Shown here in pieces: positions 22,293 to 32,507 of a DNA stretch of 64,000 bases. The translations under genes were made by a program, and so were the position numbers. Under the pieces are notes generated by a model. That model saw only the letters and a list, made by a program, of their open reading frames with translations. It did not search any database and was not told where the DNA came from. How positions within the stretch are numbered: position 1 is the first letter of the stretch; the number at the start of each line of letters is the position of its first letter. This DNA comes from Micropterix aruncella (lineage: Eukaryota; Arthropoda; Insecta; Lepidoptera; Micropterigidae), in NCBI GenBank assembly GCA_944548615.1, contig OX155979.1, positions 13,135,766 through 13,199,765 of the forward strand, in the 5' to 3' direction.

Positions 22293-24161
22293 ATAAAGTT
22301 TAAGCGCGATCACCATCCAGACACTTGGAATGCATATAGAATACTTCGCAATCGATGCAGTCAGCTCTGCCGAAATGCCAAGAGGGTTCATATAAAATCC
22401 TTGCTCCAGTCGGCCTCCCCAGCTCAAATGTGGAAGCTCTTCCGTTCTTTCGGCATCTGTAAGTCGCACCCTAACACTGACCCTAGCATAGATAGTGACA
22501 TTCTAAATGCCTATTTCACGACTCCACCTGTAATTGTAGATAATGCTATTAAGGATATCACTTTGGAAACGTTTCACAGTCACCGTTTACCTGACTATCC
22601 ATCTTTTGACTTCTCTCTCGTGTCGGCCTTCGAGGTGAAAAAAGTACTGCTAAGCATTAAGTCAAAAGCTGTAGGCTGTGATGGCATAAGTTTACCGCTC
22701 CTTATCCCTTTGCTCGATGAACTGGCTGAAGTGATTGCCTTCATTTTCAACTATTCACTCTCATCTGGCGACTTGCCCTCTGTCTGGAAGAATGCTTGCA
22801 TTATTCCCATTCCTAAATCTTCCAATGCAAATACACCGGAAAAATTCAGGCCAATTTCCATTCTCCCTGTACTGGCTAAGGCAATTGAGCGTTTAGTATA
22901 CAATCAGCTACTCACTTATGTCTCTGACTATAACCTCCTAAACCCATTTCAGTCAGGATTTCGGCCCAATCACAGCACAACTACTGCCCTGGTACAGGTA
23001 ACCGATGACATTCGACTAGCCATGGATAATCGCCAACTTACTCTTCTCGTCCTTCTGGACTTCAGCTCTGCTTTTAATTCTGTCGACTATGACATTCTCC
23101 TTGCCCGTTTAAAATCTTGTAATTTCGCCGAACCCGTCATCAAATGGTTTCGGTCATTTTTGAATAACCGCAGTCAGTGTGTTAAATATAAAGACAAGCT
23201 CTCTAATTTTCTACCACAAGTCGCCGGCGTTCCCCAAGGTAGTGTCTTATCCCCGCTTCTTTTCTCACTATTTATTAACTCAATATCTAACGTGATTAAT
23301 GCAAAATATCATCTCTATGCCGACGATGTCCAAATCTATTCCCACTGTCGCCCAGAAGACATTGACGAGGCTATAACTTCTGTTAACGCTGATCTTGCGA
23401 TGATATCTGACTGGTCGAAATCTCATGGCTTGCTCCTAAATCCATCCAAGACTCAAGCTATCATAATCGGAAGCAGCTATTTCACCTCGAGGATCGACAT
23501 AAATTCTTTACCAAGGATTGGCATAGGTGCGGATGAGGTCCCAATCAGCTCTCAGGTTAAAAATCTTGGTGTATACCTCGACCAAAATCTTTCGTGGCAG
23601 CCACACATTGAGGAGATGAGACGTAAACTCTTTGGTCGCTTTCATGCAATAAAGAAACTCAAGAATTTTCTCCCCGAGGAAAGCAAAATCACAATCTGCC
23701 AATCTATTCTCCTCCCTCTACTTGATTATTCAGATGTTGTCTTTCTCGACATCAAGGAAGATCTAGCCACCAGGGTAGAAAGGCTGCAAAATGTCTGCAT
23801 TCGATTCATTTATGACCTACGAAAGTTTGACCATATTACGGAGTACAGGAGACTTCACTGGCTGACGACCCGAGAAAGGAGAGATACGAGAGTCCTAGGT
23901 TTGCTCTTCAGAATCCTGAAGGGGGCCGCTCCGAAATACCTTATAAGTAGGTTCAAACCTCTATCTTCTCACGGGCGCCCTCTGAGATCTGAAGACAACC
24001 TACTGCTCTCGATCCCTAGTCACAGTAGTGATTTCTTCTCGCACTCTTTCTCTGTACGTGGAGCCCGTCTCTGGAATGCTTTACCCTCGCGTATAAGGAT
24101 AGCACCTAGTTTGTATTGCTTCAAACGCAGGCTCAAAGAACACTTGAACCCACGCTCATAA
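22293..24161 (+). CDS. open reverse transcriptase frame of a CR1-like LINE (5'-truncated)
   Basis: It is open from a stop at 22290-22292 to TAA at 24161, about 622 codons. RT motifs in order: an RPISILPVLAKAIERL block, FQSGFRPNHSTTTALVQVTD, LLVLLDFSSAFNSVDY (catalytic D), GVPQGSVLSPLLFSLFIN, HLYADDVQIY (catalytic YADD), LLLNPSKTQ, and NLGVYLDQNLSW. Then follows the C-terminal block RLQNVCIRFIYDLRKFDH ... PLSSHGRPLRS ... GARLWNALPSRIR. The apurinic endonuclease and ORF1 are missing, so this is a 5'-truncated copy with no start codon of its own. It is the best-preserved RT in the window and a guide to the shorter CR1-like fragments. CR1/L2-group assignment is from motif shape. Confidence 0.85.
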   Translation: MKFKRDHHPDTWNAYRILRNRCSQLCRNAKRVHIKSLLQSASPAQMWKLFRSFGICKSHPNTDPSIDSDILNAYFTTPPVIVDNAIKDITLETFHSHRLPDYPSFDFSLVSAFEVKKVLLSIKSKAVGCDGISLPLLIPLLDELAEVIAFIFNYSLSSGDLPSVWKNACIIPIPKSSNANTPEKFRPISILPVLAKAIERLVYNQLLTYVSDYNLLNPFQSGFRPNHSTTTALVQVTDDIRLAMDNRQLTLLVLLDFSSAFNSVDYDILLARLKSCNFAEPVIKWFRSFLNNRSQCVKYKDKLSNFLPQVAGVPQGSVLSPLLFSLFINSISNVINAKYHLYADDVQIYSHCRPEDIDEAITSVNADLAMISDWSKSHGLLLNPSKTQAIIIGSSYFTSRIDINSLPRIGIGADEVPISSQVKNLGVYLDQNLSWQPHIEEMRRKLFGRFHAIKKLKNFLPEESKITICQSILLPLLDYSDVVFLDIKEDLATRVERLQNVCIRFIYDLRKFDHITEYRRLHWLTTRERRDTRVLGLLFRILKGAAPKYLISRFKPLSSHGRPLRSEDNLLLSIPSHSSDFFSHSFSVRGARLWNALPSRIRIAPSLYCFKRRLKEHLNPRS

Positions 24162-24431
24162 ACTTTTCCTTATTTTTCCCTATTTTTTCCTCCCTATTGC
24201 GTCCCTTGCGTCATTATAGGTTTATTGTTTGTTTTTTTTCTTAAATTTATTGTTTTGTTTCCCTGCTGAATTTAAATGATTAAAATTTAATTTATTAGTT
24301 TATTTTTACCGCATAACATGTTATTCCACTAGGTTAAGGTTAGCTGTAAGATATTGCTTTTAGGCAATAAGCTCGCCGTTTTGTTGAAGCAAATAAAGCG
24401 TTTAATTATTATTATTATTATTATTATTATA
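22295..24431 (+). mobile_element. CR1-like LINE with (ATT)n tail
   Basis: It carries the frame above plus a 3' region ending in GCAATAAGCTCGCCGTTTTG and AATAAAGCGTTTAATTATT(ATT)n at 24400-24431. ATAAAT occurs at both borders (22289 and 24429), a weak target duplication. Confidence 0.75.
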
Positions 24432-24890
24432 AATGCTACTGCATTAGGATACAAAATTGGATAATATCCGTACTGCTTGAAGTACAAAAATCTCAAAAAA
24501 CACCCGTATTTTTTCCAGCACGAGGGTACCTTCTACTTCTGTACCTTTCCCATTTGATCAATACAATACGCAGTTGTCTCCAGCCAAAGAGCGCATTCAA
24601 TATAATAATAACCAATCAAGCAGTTTGAAAGGGTTAAGAAACAAATTATCAGTAAGCAACAGCAATTTCCTATTTATTACGAGATAACTGGTAGGATAAC
24701 ACGGTCATTCAATAAATCAGCCGACAGTGAAATCATTTTGAAAGATAAAATAAATAATATTATGTCCCAATTATTTAAGGGGTCGATTCCCCAACTGTCT
24801 TGGATTTCTCCAATGTTATCCATACACATAGAGCCCGTTCCCACTATGACGGACCGTCTGTTTCGACGGTCCGTCTACACCAGAGGTTCC
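24432..24890. other. intronic stretch with an 11-bp hairpin and a possible hAT end
   Basis: GACGGACCGTC (24848-24858) and GACGGTCCGTC (24865-24875) are perfect reverse complements around a 6-base loop. Just after it, CAGAGGTTCCCAAACG resembles a hAT-type terminal repeat. It is cut off by an RLE LINE fragment. Otherwise nothing coding. Confidence 0.4.
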
Positions 24891-25195
24891 CAAACGTGAA
24901 GGTGAACAGTGAAGCCGTTCCGGGTGACGGTAGATCTTCCGAGATAGAGAGTAAAGAGTTATATCTGGACGCAGGGCTGTGCATCAGAGACTTTCAGGGA
25001 ATTTATACTGCTTAGAGACCAAATCGACCTCCAGAATCCAATCTGAAGCTTTCTCGATTATTGAGAAAAGTTTTGTAGTGAAATGCTTTTTGCCTTTAGA
25101 GCCATCCCGCACAAACTGTATTGGGGGCTTGGAGGGTACTGTCAAACCCTTGTTAGCAGGAGCCACTAAGAGGCTAATTACCTCGCAAATATACT
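24891..25195 (-). mobile_element. RLE LINE internal fragment (copy 4)
   Basis: The minus-strand frame 24984-25166 matches copy 1 (SKPPIQFVRDGSKGKKH, SIIEKASDWILEV). A separate scrap of the downstream coding region joins at about 24925, so an internal deletion removed the endonuclease core. No 3' tail. 25196-25580 is AT-rich with no gene. Confidence 0.65.
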
Positions 25196-25580
25196 CACAA
25201 TTATCACGATAGTTAATTTTCCATAATTAAGTACTGTTGCATCTAATGGCAACATTAATATAGATTTAGTTTTAATTTAAGTTTTTTGTATGGAACATGG
25301 TAACCCTGTAAGCGAGTTTCTGGCGATCCGGTCAAAAATATACTGTGTAAAAAGTGCTCCGCGTTGTTTTATTTAAATCTACTGCAACCCGAACACCAGG
25401 GCAGCAACAGAATAAAGAAAAACAGTCCACTACTCTACAAATACATTACTGAGAATGTTAGATGCAATGATGCATCTAGGTAAGGGATGCCTACCTACTG
25501 GAGTAGAATTTAATTGTATTGTATTGTGTTTCTAATATAAACAGGTACTAATTATACAATATTTTTAACGTAATTTTTAG

Positions 25581-25677
25581 GAAAACTGAAGCTCACACTG
25601 AATGGACCTATGGCCTCTGTAAGAGAAACCAACTTGATCAATGATAAGGGAGTGGAAATTGCCAAAATACCATTTAG
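25581..25677 (+). CDS. exon 4 of VWA7-like membrane protein
   Basis: The acceptor is TAATTTTTAG and the donor is CATTTAG/GTCAGT. The exon is 97 nt and in phase with the 6630 exon (G/GA for Gly). It encodes KLKLTLNGPMASVRETNLIN, beta-strand-like. An 18.8-kb repeat-filled intron precedes it. Confidence 0.75.
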
Positions 25678-25795
25678 GTCAGTAATCTAAAGTTTTTTTT
25701 TTTCATCTGTCGCATTTATTTATTTTATTTTATAAAGTATGTACAAAAATAAGACATGGACATACATTATGAATAGGATAGAAAACGATAAGATA

Positions 25796-26310
25796 GGATA
25801 GACCGCAGTTGCGGTCTAGCCTACGTTGGAGAAATGAAACGGCGACTGATAGAACACATCAAAGCTGTTAAAAACGTTCAGCGAGAAAAATCGGCGATCT
25901 GCGAACATATATTGGATAGCGGAAGTAACCAATGGATGCAGTTTCAAAATGCCATTGTGCCATCTAAGGAAGAATTCTACTTTCCTCGCATGATCCGGGA
26001 AGCCATTGAAATAAGAAGAACCCCGAACTTCAATAGAGACGACGGTTACAAACTCTCTTCTACGTGGAACCCTCTTCTTAAAATGTTCCCGCCGCCGAAC
26101 GCAAAGACGTAAGACAGGAGTGTTGTGTGCAAGACGGATTTTCAAAATTCACGCACTCCGAGCCCGGCCCCCACCACCGTTATAACCTACGCAGTGGCGG
26201 CAGCGGTATGCGGCCTACCCGCAAAACAACGGATTGACAGCTCTTTAGCAACGGCGGCTGCAACGTCACCAAAACGTCGGGTGCTACAAATTTCACGCGG
26301 TAAAAGATAT
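25796..26310 (+). mobile_element. Penelope-like element, GIY-YIG end
   Basis: The reading CGLAYVGEMKRRLIEHIKAV followed by SAICEHILDSGSNQW and, 30 residues on, IREAIEIRRTPNFNRDDGYK and LSSTWNPLL is the C-terminal GIY-YIG endonuclease of Penelope-like retroelements (nicking activity for insertion). The stop is at about 26112. The GC-rich downstream text (GGCGGCAGCGGTATGCGGCC) is shared with 56350-56380. The RT domain is absent. The element stops abruptly where an RNase H LINE tail begins. Confidence 0.8.
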
Positions 26311-26312
26311 AG

Positions 26313-26765
26313 AGATGCGCCAGGGTTGAATCATTCCAAAGCGCTAATTAAGGCTTACGACCGTAAGACGGCCTGTGAGGCCTTATCGTTAAATAGGAAC
26401 AATCTACGCATACTGGTGAGGGCGCTCGGGGCATTGTGGCCTGAACAAACACATGTTCAACCTCAAGCTCAGAGACACAAAAATGTGCAGGTTATGCCAA
26501 GGGGCAGAGGAAACTCCCCAGCACCTCATGTGCGAGTGTGGCCCGCTGATGCGTAAAAGATATACCCACTTACGTGGTCATTACCTCCAACCTGAGGAGG
26601 TAAAACAATCTGACGCCAAAAGCCTGCTGCGATTCTTAAATGACACGAGGCTTATCGCAGAACTATAGTAGGTGGCGAACACAATATATCAGCAATGGTC
26701 GCAGTGTTACAAGGCTCATAAAGACCTTAGAAAAGCCTGACTCAACAAATAAAAAAATTAAAAAA
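26313..26765 (+). mobile_element. RNase H LINE, family A, copy 2 (terminal part)
   Basis: It starts GCCAGGGTTGAATCATTCCA, identical in phrasing to the region at 20227, and continues to GACACGAGGCTTATCGCAGA and the A-rich end. The frame 26453-26668 has C-x2-C and H-x4-C (LCQGAEETPQHLMCECG). Truncated and shifted. Confidence 0.75.
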
Positions 26766-27009
26766 TGCTAACCAAAGGCGTTCGTCGAGACTTACCCTCT
26801 CCCCACTTCCCTTGCACCATATTTCCGCAATGTCCTGTCGCTCAAGAGACCGCCTACTGTTCTCTCGGTATACTAAGACCATAGTGTACTTACGTTTGTT
26901 AAATAAGTGTATAAAATGTAAAAAATGTATTTTGAGGAGCTTTATCATTTCTTTCGCTGATTCTTCATTACCAAAGACTAGAACCCAACAAACAAAGACT
27001 TATGAGATA
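26766..27009. other. intronic stretch with a minor dispersed repeat
   Basis: 26790-26850 is similar to 5172-5250. No gene seen. Confidence 0.35.
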
Positions 27010-28060
27010 CAGTAGAGTGTCGATTATCCGAACGTCGGTCAACCGAACGACCGCTTAACCGAACTGCTGCGGCCGCAAACTCTCAGTTAAAAACAGAACT
27101 CGATTGCCATGAATGTGATGAAGAAGACGTTCAAGAATAGATGAGGGTTGATGATGCAGATCCAGGTTACCAAATCATGCAGGACAGCGATATTGAAGAC
27201 CTCGTGACTGATAATGCTGACGCCGCCAGCACCTCATCGACTAGTGAATCAGAAAATGAAGATGAAAAATACCTACACCTTCTGAAGCATTTACATGTCT
27301 AGATACTGTCTTGCGATGGTTAGAAGCTCAAAATGAAAGCGACCAGTATCAGATATCTGTACTGAAAAAAGTGCGGGAATTAGCTGCTCATAAGCGGGTA
27401 GGCTTGCTTCGACAGACTAAAATTAAGGACTTTTTTAAGCGTTAATTAGTTCCTCTTCATGTACGTATGTATTACATACACACATATCTATTTTGTTCAC
27501 TGGATTACTACTCACTATTGTAATAAATAAAAAAGTTAAAACAGATTACATAGATAATACATATTATTATGCCCATATTTAATTTTTTTCAATTTATTTC
27601 CAAAAAAAATCCTAACAGATTGTAGAAACTTAATATCTAGGTATATATAGTGTTATTAACCCCTTGAGTATGATACGACCAAATCTGGTTCTGAAACAAT
27701 TATCCGTTGAGTATGATACGACCAGATCTGGTTCCGCGTTTTTTTCACTTCTTTGACGTTCTCATATTTATTCATAATTATCTAATTGTTTTACAAAATG
27801 ATATTTCAATATTCTATATTCGAAATTTCAATGCAATCATTGTGCAGTTGTTCTTTTTATGATTGGTGTAGTAGTTTCGTAGTTATAGTACTTTAAGGTC
27901 GATGTCGCCGAAAATCCTGCAAAAGAGACAAATGCATCCATGAAAATACCCATTTACTCCAAGGGTTAATACAGTTTTTTATACAGTTCGATTATCCAAA
28001 AAAATCGGTTTTTCGAACACCCTTGTCCCCCAATTAGTTTGGATAATCGACGCTCTACTG
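27010..28060 (+). mobile_element. pogo/Tigger-like deletion derivative (copy 1), containing MITE A copy 5
   Basis: The ends CAGTAGAGTGTCGATTATCC and, inverted, CAGTAGAGCGTCGATTATCC have TA outside each (27008-27009, 28061-28062). The inside retains the acidic C-terminal coding end of a pogo-type transposase (RVDDADPGYQIMQDSDIED, SDQYQISVLKKVRELAAHKR) with shifts. The catalytic domain is deleted. A family A MITE is at 27656-27969. Confidence 0.85.
27656..27969. mobile_element. MITE family A copy 5
   Basis: TTAA at both ends, 314 bp; GTATGATACGACC subtype, nearly identical to copy 2 at 17649. Confidence 0.85.
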
Positions 28061-28091
28061 TACTTTCATAACAATTCTGCTTTATTTACAG

Positions 28092-28271
28092 ATACCAGCA
28101 ACAGGCGGGTGAAGGTGGTGCGTATTTCCAGAAATCGTTGGTGCGCGAGGTCACGATCCCTGATTACAGAAGTGTCGATGAAGATATAGGTCTCTATGTG
28201 CAGGTTGTCGGCAGGGATTATTATGGAGAGTCTTTCGCGAGGCTGTCAGGACCGTTAAACCCTTATAGAAG
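28092..28271 (+). CDS. exon 5 of VWA7-like membrane protein
   Basis: The acceptor is TTATTTACAG and the donor is TATAGAAG/GTATTT. The exon is 180 nt and in phase (AG/A for Arg). It encodes YQQQAGEGGAYFQKSLVREV, IGLYVQVVGRDYYGESFARL and SGPLNPYRR. The alternating hydrophobic pattern suggests beta strands. 28272-28734 (intron) shows no recognisable element. Confidence 0.8.
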
Positions 28272-28734
28272 GTATTTAAAGCTTCTTTAACAATATACGG
28301 AGGTGTGTGATCTCCCCTTTTAAGTTTCTTCTGAAAAAGCATCTCCTCTCCCGCCAAAAGTAGCCCTTTCACCATTCCCATCCTTATTTTCCTTTGATTA
28401 GGATATAGTATCATCTTATTTTGTATTTTAATGTTTCTTTTCTATTTAAAATTGACTATTTTCATTTCATTTTGACTCGGTCATCTAAAAACAAATACCA
28501 TTATTGTTTTATACTTCGTTGATTTGCATTTCTTTTTTGTGTATTTAGATTTCTTTTATACGTTAGGAAATTTATTTTAGTTACCTGTCTCAAGTTGTAT
28601 TAAAATGTTTTAGAGACGCTAGCCCTGGAACGGGTTTATTCCAGTTGGGCGGCGTTGAACAAGTATAGCTACGAACAGTTTACTCAGTTAATTTTTCGCC
28701 ATTGGTTATCGTCTATATCCTTCGCCATTGGTTC

Positions 28735-28997
28735 CTCCAGGAAAATAATCAACTCCTTTCTAGAAAAATTATCTAAAACCGCGATTTCTGCATCTCAAAT
28801 TCTATGGCTTCGAAGGGGGAGTGAATGGGTGGTAAGGTGAACGCTCACATGTGGCAAGACAGCTGTCCTAAACCTACCACCGCCGGTCGTACGTCCGGAA
28901 TCCACCCTTCACCTCCCAGAAGTGTAATAATTATATATGATGGGCCCGATTTTTGGTCGGTGAATTCCATGGCAGCTCCGTTTGTATTTTATTTATT
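28735..28997 (+). mobile_element. RLE LINE 3' end (copy 5)
   Basis: It starts at AGGAAAATAATCAACTCCTT, encodes the last about 35 residues (SRKIINSFLEKLSKTAISAS ... WVVR-stop at 28840) and keeps the full 3' tail to TTTGTATTTTATTTATT. A hAT-like element abuts it. Confidence 0.75.
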
Positions 28998-29410
28998 GGG
29001 TCTTCAACCCCGCGGCCTGCGGTGGCGTTCTTGGCGGCCCGCTCGTGCCCGCAGTTTTACTACTACGCCGGGTTGCGACGGACACACTCGTTTCGTTCGC
29101 TCGCTCGGTGCGTTAATGAGAGTTGAATAGAAAACACGTTGCAACTTGCAACCTGAGACCAGTTTGAGAATTGCAACGAACACTATAGGGACAGATATTG
29201 ATAAAATAGTTAAACTAAACAATGTCAAACATATCATTGATCGAATATTATTAAAATATTTTTTGTTTGTAAAATTGTATAATAAATAACTTCGATTATT
29301 GTTCTTCAATTACTTAAGTTTATATTGGAATATTTTATGTGTGTTGCGGCCCGCCGAACCAAAATCAAAGTATTGTCGGCCCTTGACCTCATAAAGGTTG
29401 AAGACCCCTG
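28998..29410. mobile_element. hAT-like non-autonomous element
   Basis: The right end, inverted, reads CAGGGGTCTTCAACCTTTAT. The left end reads GGGTCTTCAACCCCGCGG, so the first bases are lost. GCGGCCCGC words lie near both ends. CAGGGGT-type ends are typical of hAT. An 8-bp duplication is not visible. 29411-29742 holds nothing I can identify. Confidence 0.55.
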
Positions 29411-29742
29411 GTCTATATAATGTAGCAATGACAATAGTATTTGATAGTGACTTTATAATAAATAAATTTAAAAAAAAGTGTTCAAGACTTGTTCAATAAG
29501 TGCAGATTTAAATTAAGTCAGTTACAGGCGTCAGTGATGGTGCCGAGAACTGACTCCAGCTGTTTACATACAGTCAGTCAGTTGTAGTTATTTCTTAAGG
29601 GTGAACGCTCGATATTTAAGTCAGTGGGGATAAAATGAGTCACTTTCGCTTGTTAAAATTTGCCACACGACGCGACGACCTACTAGTGACTTCGGCGTTT
29701 GACTACTGACAAGTCGAAGACTATAGCGGTTGTTTGACATTA

Positions 29743-30421
29743 TCTATACTAATATTATAAAGAGGTAAAGTTTGTGAGGTTGTAGGAAGTAATCTCTGGA
29801 TCTACAGAACCGATTTTGAAAATTCTTTTACCAATAGAAAGCCATGTTATTTGTGAGTGTCATAGGCTATATATTAATCCGAAAAATGAAAAGACTTTTT
29901 CGTAGTAGTCGGATTTGCAAAGTAAGTCGGAGAATAAGCGGTCGAACGAAAACGTTTCTAACTAACGCTGCCTTAACGATGAGAGATATATGATTAAGTT
30001 CTAGAGAAAAGTTGTAGAGCTTGATAATTTTATATTAAAAAAATAATTTAAATCGTTAGGTTATGTTTATTGGTCATATTATCAACAATTATAAATTCTT
30101 ATCAAAATAAGTAAATTTATCATCTCAAGTGTTAAAAACAAAAGACTTCCCTTTTACTGCATATAATTTCCCTTTTACTGCATAAATGGTTAAAGAGATA
30201 AGACACTCACAAATAAGACACTCACAAGAAGACACTCACAAATTACGGTATTATAGTCAAATTGGCATACAAATACATATATACATATGCAGTAAAAATA
30301 TAACCCTTCTTTTGGCAGTCAGGAAATAAATCATAGCACTCACTACTAACCGATCCACACTCATAATTTCATCACAGGTAAAAAGTTTTACCGCCCAACG
30401 AAGTGGGCACGGGTCAGCTAG
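29743..30421 (+). mobile_element. Helitron family 1, copy b (679 bp)
   Basis: It begins TCTATACTAATATTATAAAG after A and ends GGGTCAGCTAG before T. The hairpin GCCCAACGAAGTGGGC lies 11 bases before the end (5-bp stem, 6-base loop). Non-autonomous and compact; it serves as the reference copy for this family. Confidence 0.85.
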
Positions 30422-30426
30422 TAAAT

Positions 30427-30553
30427 AGGATAAAAGCGAATTTACCGCGTGATATTTGGGTGCTACAACTTCAGGGAAAGTTCGGGTGCTACAAACTTCA
30501 AACTTGAAACGTCGGTTGCTACAAACTTCACGCAATAAATTCGCTTTTATCCT
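30427..30553. repeat. Penelope-like terminal fragment with perfect inverted ends
   Basis: AGGATAAAAGCGAATTTA (30427-30444) is the exact reverse complement of TAAATTCGCTTTTATCCT (30536-30553). The interior repeats GGTTGCTACAAACTTCACGC-like words found at the Penelope ends near 26280 and 56450. Confidence 0.6.
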
Positions 30554-30839
30554 CTTGATAATACTACTGACAAGGTCTGTACTGACAAGGATGACTACTG
30601 ACAACTACTGGCAAGGTCTGTACCGCTGATGCGTGTGGTGGAGTGGACTGTCTTTAAGTGGACTGTCTTCAAAATATATAGCGGGAATATTGAAGTCAGC
30701 ACTGACGCGACAGCGCTATAAAGACTGAAATCAATTTACACAATGGCAGCACCGGGTCAGCACTGACTCGTTTTGAGTTTGAAGAAACAGACTCAATGTA
30801 CACCAGCCTTAAAAAAAAAATATAAAACATTATTTTCAG

Positions 30840-30984
30840 ATCGAAAGAAGTCGAAATATTTCCTCCGTCTTCCTTGGAATCTAAGAAAAGCGCGATAGTC
30901 AACAATCAGGAATTGTTCAATGTCGGAGACCAGCCATCTGCAAGACAACAGCAATTCTTGGACAACAGCACTATTAACATGCAG
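30840..30984 (+). CDS. exon 6 of VWA7-like membrane protein
   Basis: The acceptor is TTATTTTCAG and the donor is ATGCAG/GTAGGT. The exon is 145 nt and ends in phase 0. It encodes KEVEIFPPSSLESKKSAIVN and SARQQQFLDNSTINMQ, a polar stretch rich in Ser and Gln; NST is a possible glycosylation site. Confidence 0.8.
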
Positions 30985-31009
30985 GTAGGTAACCTAATAA
31001 ATAAAAATA

Positions 31010-32115
31010 AATAAAATACAAACAGAGCTGCCATGGAATTCACCGAACAAAGTCGGGCCCATCATATAGTGTTATTACACTTCTGGGGGGTGAGCGATAG
31101 ATTTCGGACTAACGACCGGCTGTGGTAGGTTTAGAACCGTACTACCCATTCACTCCCCCCTTCGAAGCCATAGAATTTGAGATGCGGAAATTGCGGTTTT
31201 AAATCATTTTTCTAAGGAGTTGATTATTTTCCTGGATAAACCAAGATCTTTAAAAAGGTGAAACAGAGATTTAGTTGGCAGGCCACGAGCGCCAACTTCC
31301 ACCGCGTGAAGGTGAACAGTGAAGCCGTTCCGGGTGATGGCACTTGCGAGATCATGGTATTTATTTAATTTGTACTCGTGGTCTTTTGGGATATTTGATT
31401 TCCATGGAACAGTTAATTATACGATAAGGGCCACCTTCCGAGATAGAGAGTAAAGAGGTATATCTGGACGCAGGGCTGAGCATCCAAGACTTTCAGGGAA
31501 TTTATACTGCTTAGAGACCGAATCGACCTCCAGAACCCAATCTGAAGCTTTCTCGATTATTGAGAAAGGTTTTGTAGTGAAATGTTTTTTGCCTTTAGAG
31601 CCATCCCGCACAAACTGTATTGGGGGTTTGGAGGGTACTGTCAAACCCTTGTAGGCACGAGCCACTGACAGGCTAATTACCTCAGTAAGGACTTTGTCGA
31701 GTCGGTAAGTGTACCGTCCTTGATCTAAGGCCACCTTGCAGCCAGTTAGAATATGCCTGGCTGTGCAAGGGGTATTGCTACAAAGGGGGCATGAACTATC
31801 CTCGGCAAAGCTCCAACGAGCGAGGTTCCTGGGGTCTGGAAGCGTATGCTGAAAGGCATTTAAATAAAATTTCAGCATCTCTGGCGTCCAGTCATACAAC
31901 ATTACTTTCCTGTGCATTGGAGGAGGAATGCAAAAGCTCCAATTATTGTCCAATCATTCTGGCATTGAAGGCCAATAGCGTGAGCCATACTATTGCTGTC
32001 TTAATCTCCCCGCAAGAGAGACTTCTTCAAGTCCATATCGCTCATGGTTGTACTGCCATACCCCAGACCGTTGCCGTTCTGGCTGATTCCAGCAAGGAAC
32101 TTTTTGTGGATGCAC
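31010..32115 (-). mobile_element. RLE LINE (copy 6)
   Basis: It has a 3' tail at 31015-31080 (inverted). The frame 31417-31953 covers the WTPEMLKFYLNAFQHTLPDP stretch, the zinc motif CPLCSNTPC-x3-H-x4-C and the endonuclease RPDIPLYSLSRKVALIV, then breaks. Upstream text to 32115 matches copy 1 (KELFVE-coding region, read inverted) with shifts. Confidence 0.75.
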
Positions 32116-32170
32116 TTTTATGCATCTAGTCTGATTTAACGTATATAATAATATAGTGCTATTTTTACAG

Positions 32171-32257
32171 GTGACGTCGACTGCAGGAGATATACTGACT
32201 GGTTTACAAATTGGGTCAGCTACAAAGCTTTACGGATCCCCAGGAGAAACTATTCAG
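32171..32257 (+). CDS. exon 7 of VWA7-like membrane protein
   Basis: The acceptor is ATTTTTACAG and the donor is ATTCAG/GTATTG. It is exactly 29 codons, phase 0 at both ends: GDILTGLQIGSATKLYGSPG, then ETIQ. PGETIQ opens an Ig-like module completed by the next exon. Confidence 0.8.
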
Positions 32258-32507
32258 GTATTGTTAATAACTTCCATGTAATTTTCTATGAGGAATATTT
32301 AAGGCTGTTTTTTAATGAAGGTGCTATTTCTCTAAATATTATACTTAATAACTTAAAAACCCCTACAATTAGTGTGCATATGCACAAAAGATAATACTAG
32401 TTACAGTCCCGTCCCAAAAGGAAAACTTGGGGATTAAACCAAAGATTTTAATCAAAACATCTTCGATTCGTAAAAACTACAACAACCTTACAATAGGAAA
32501 AATATAA

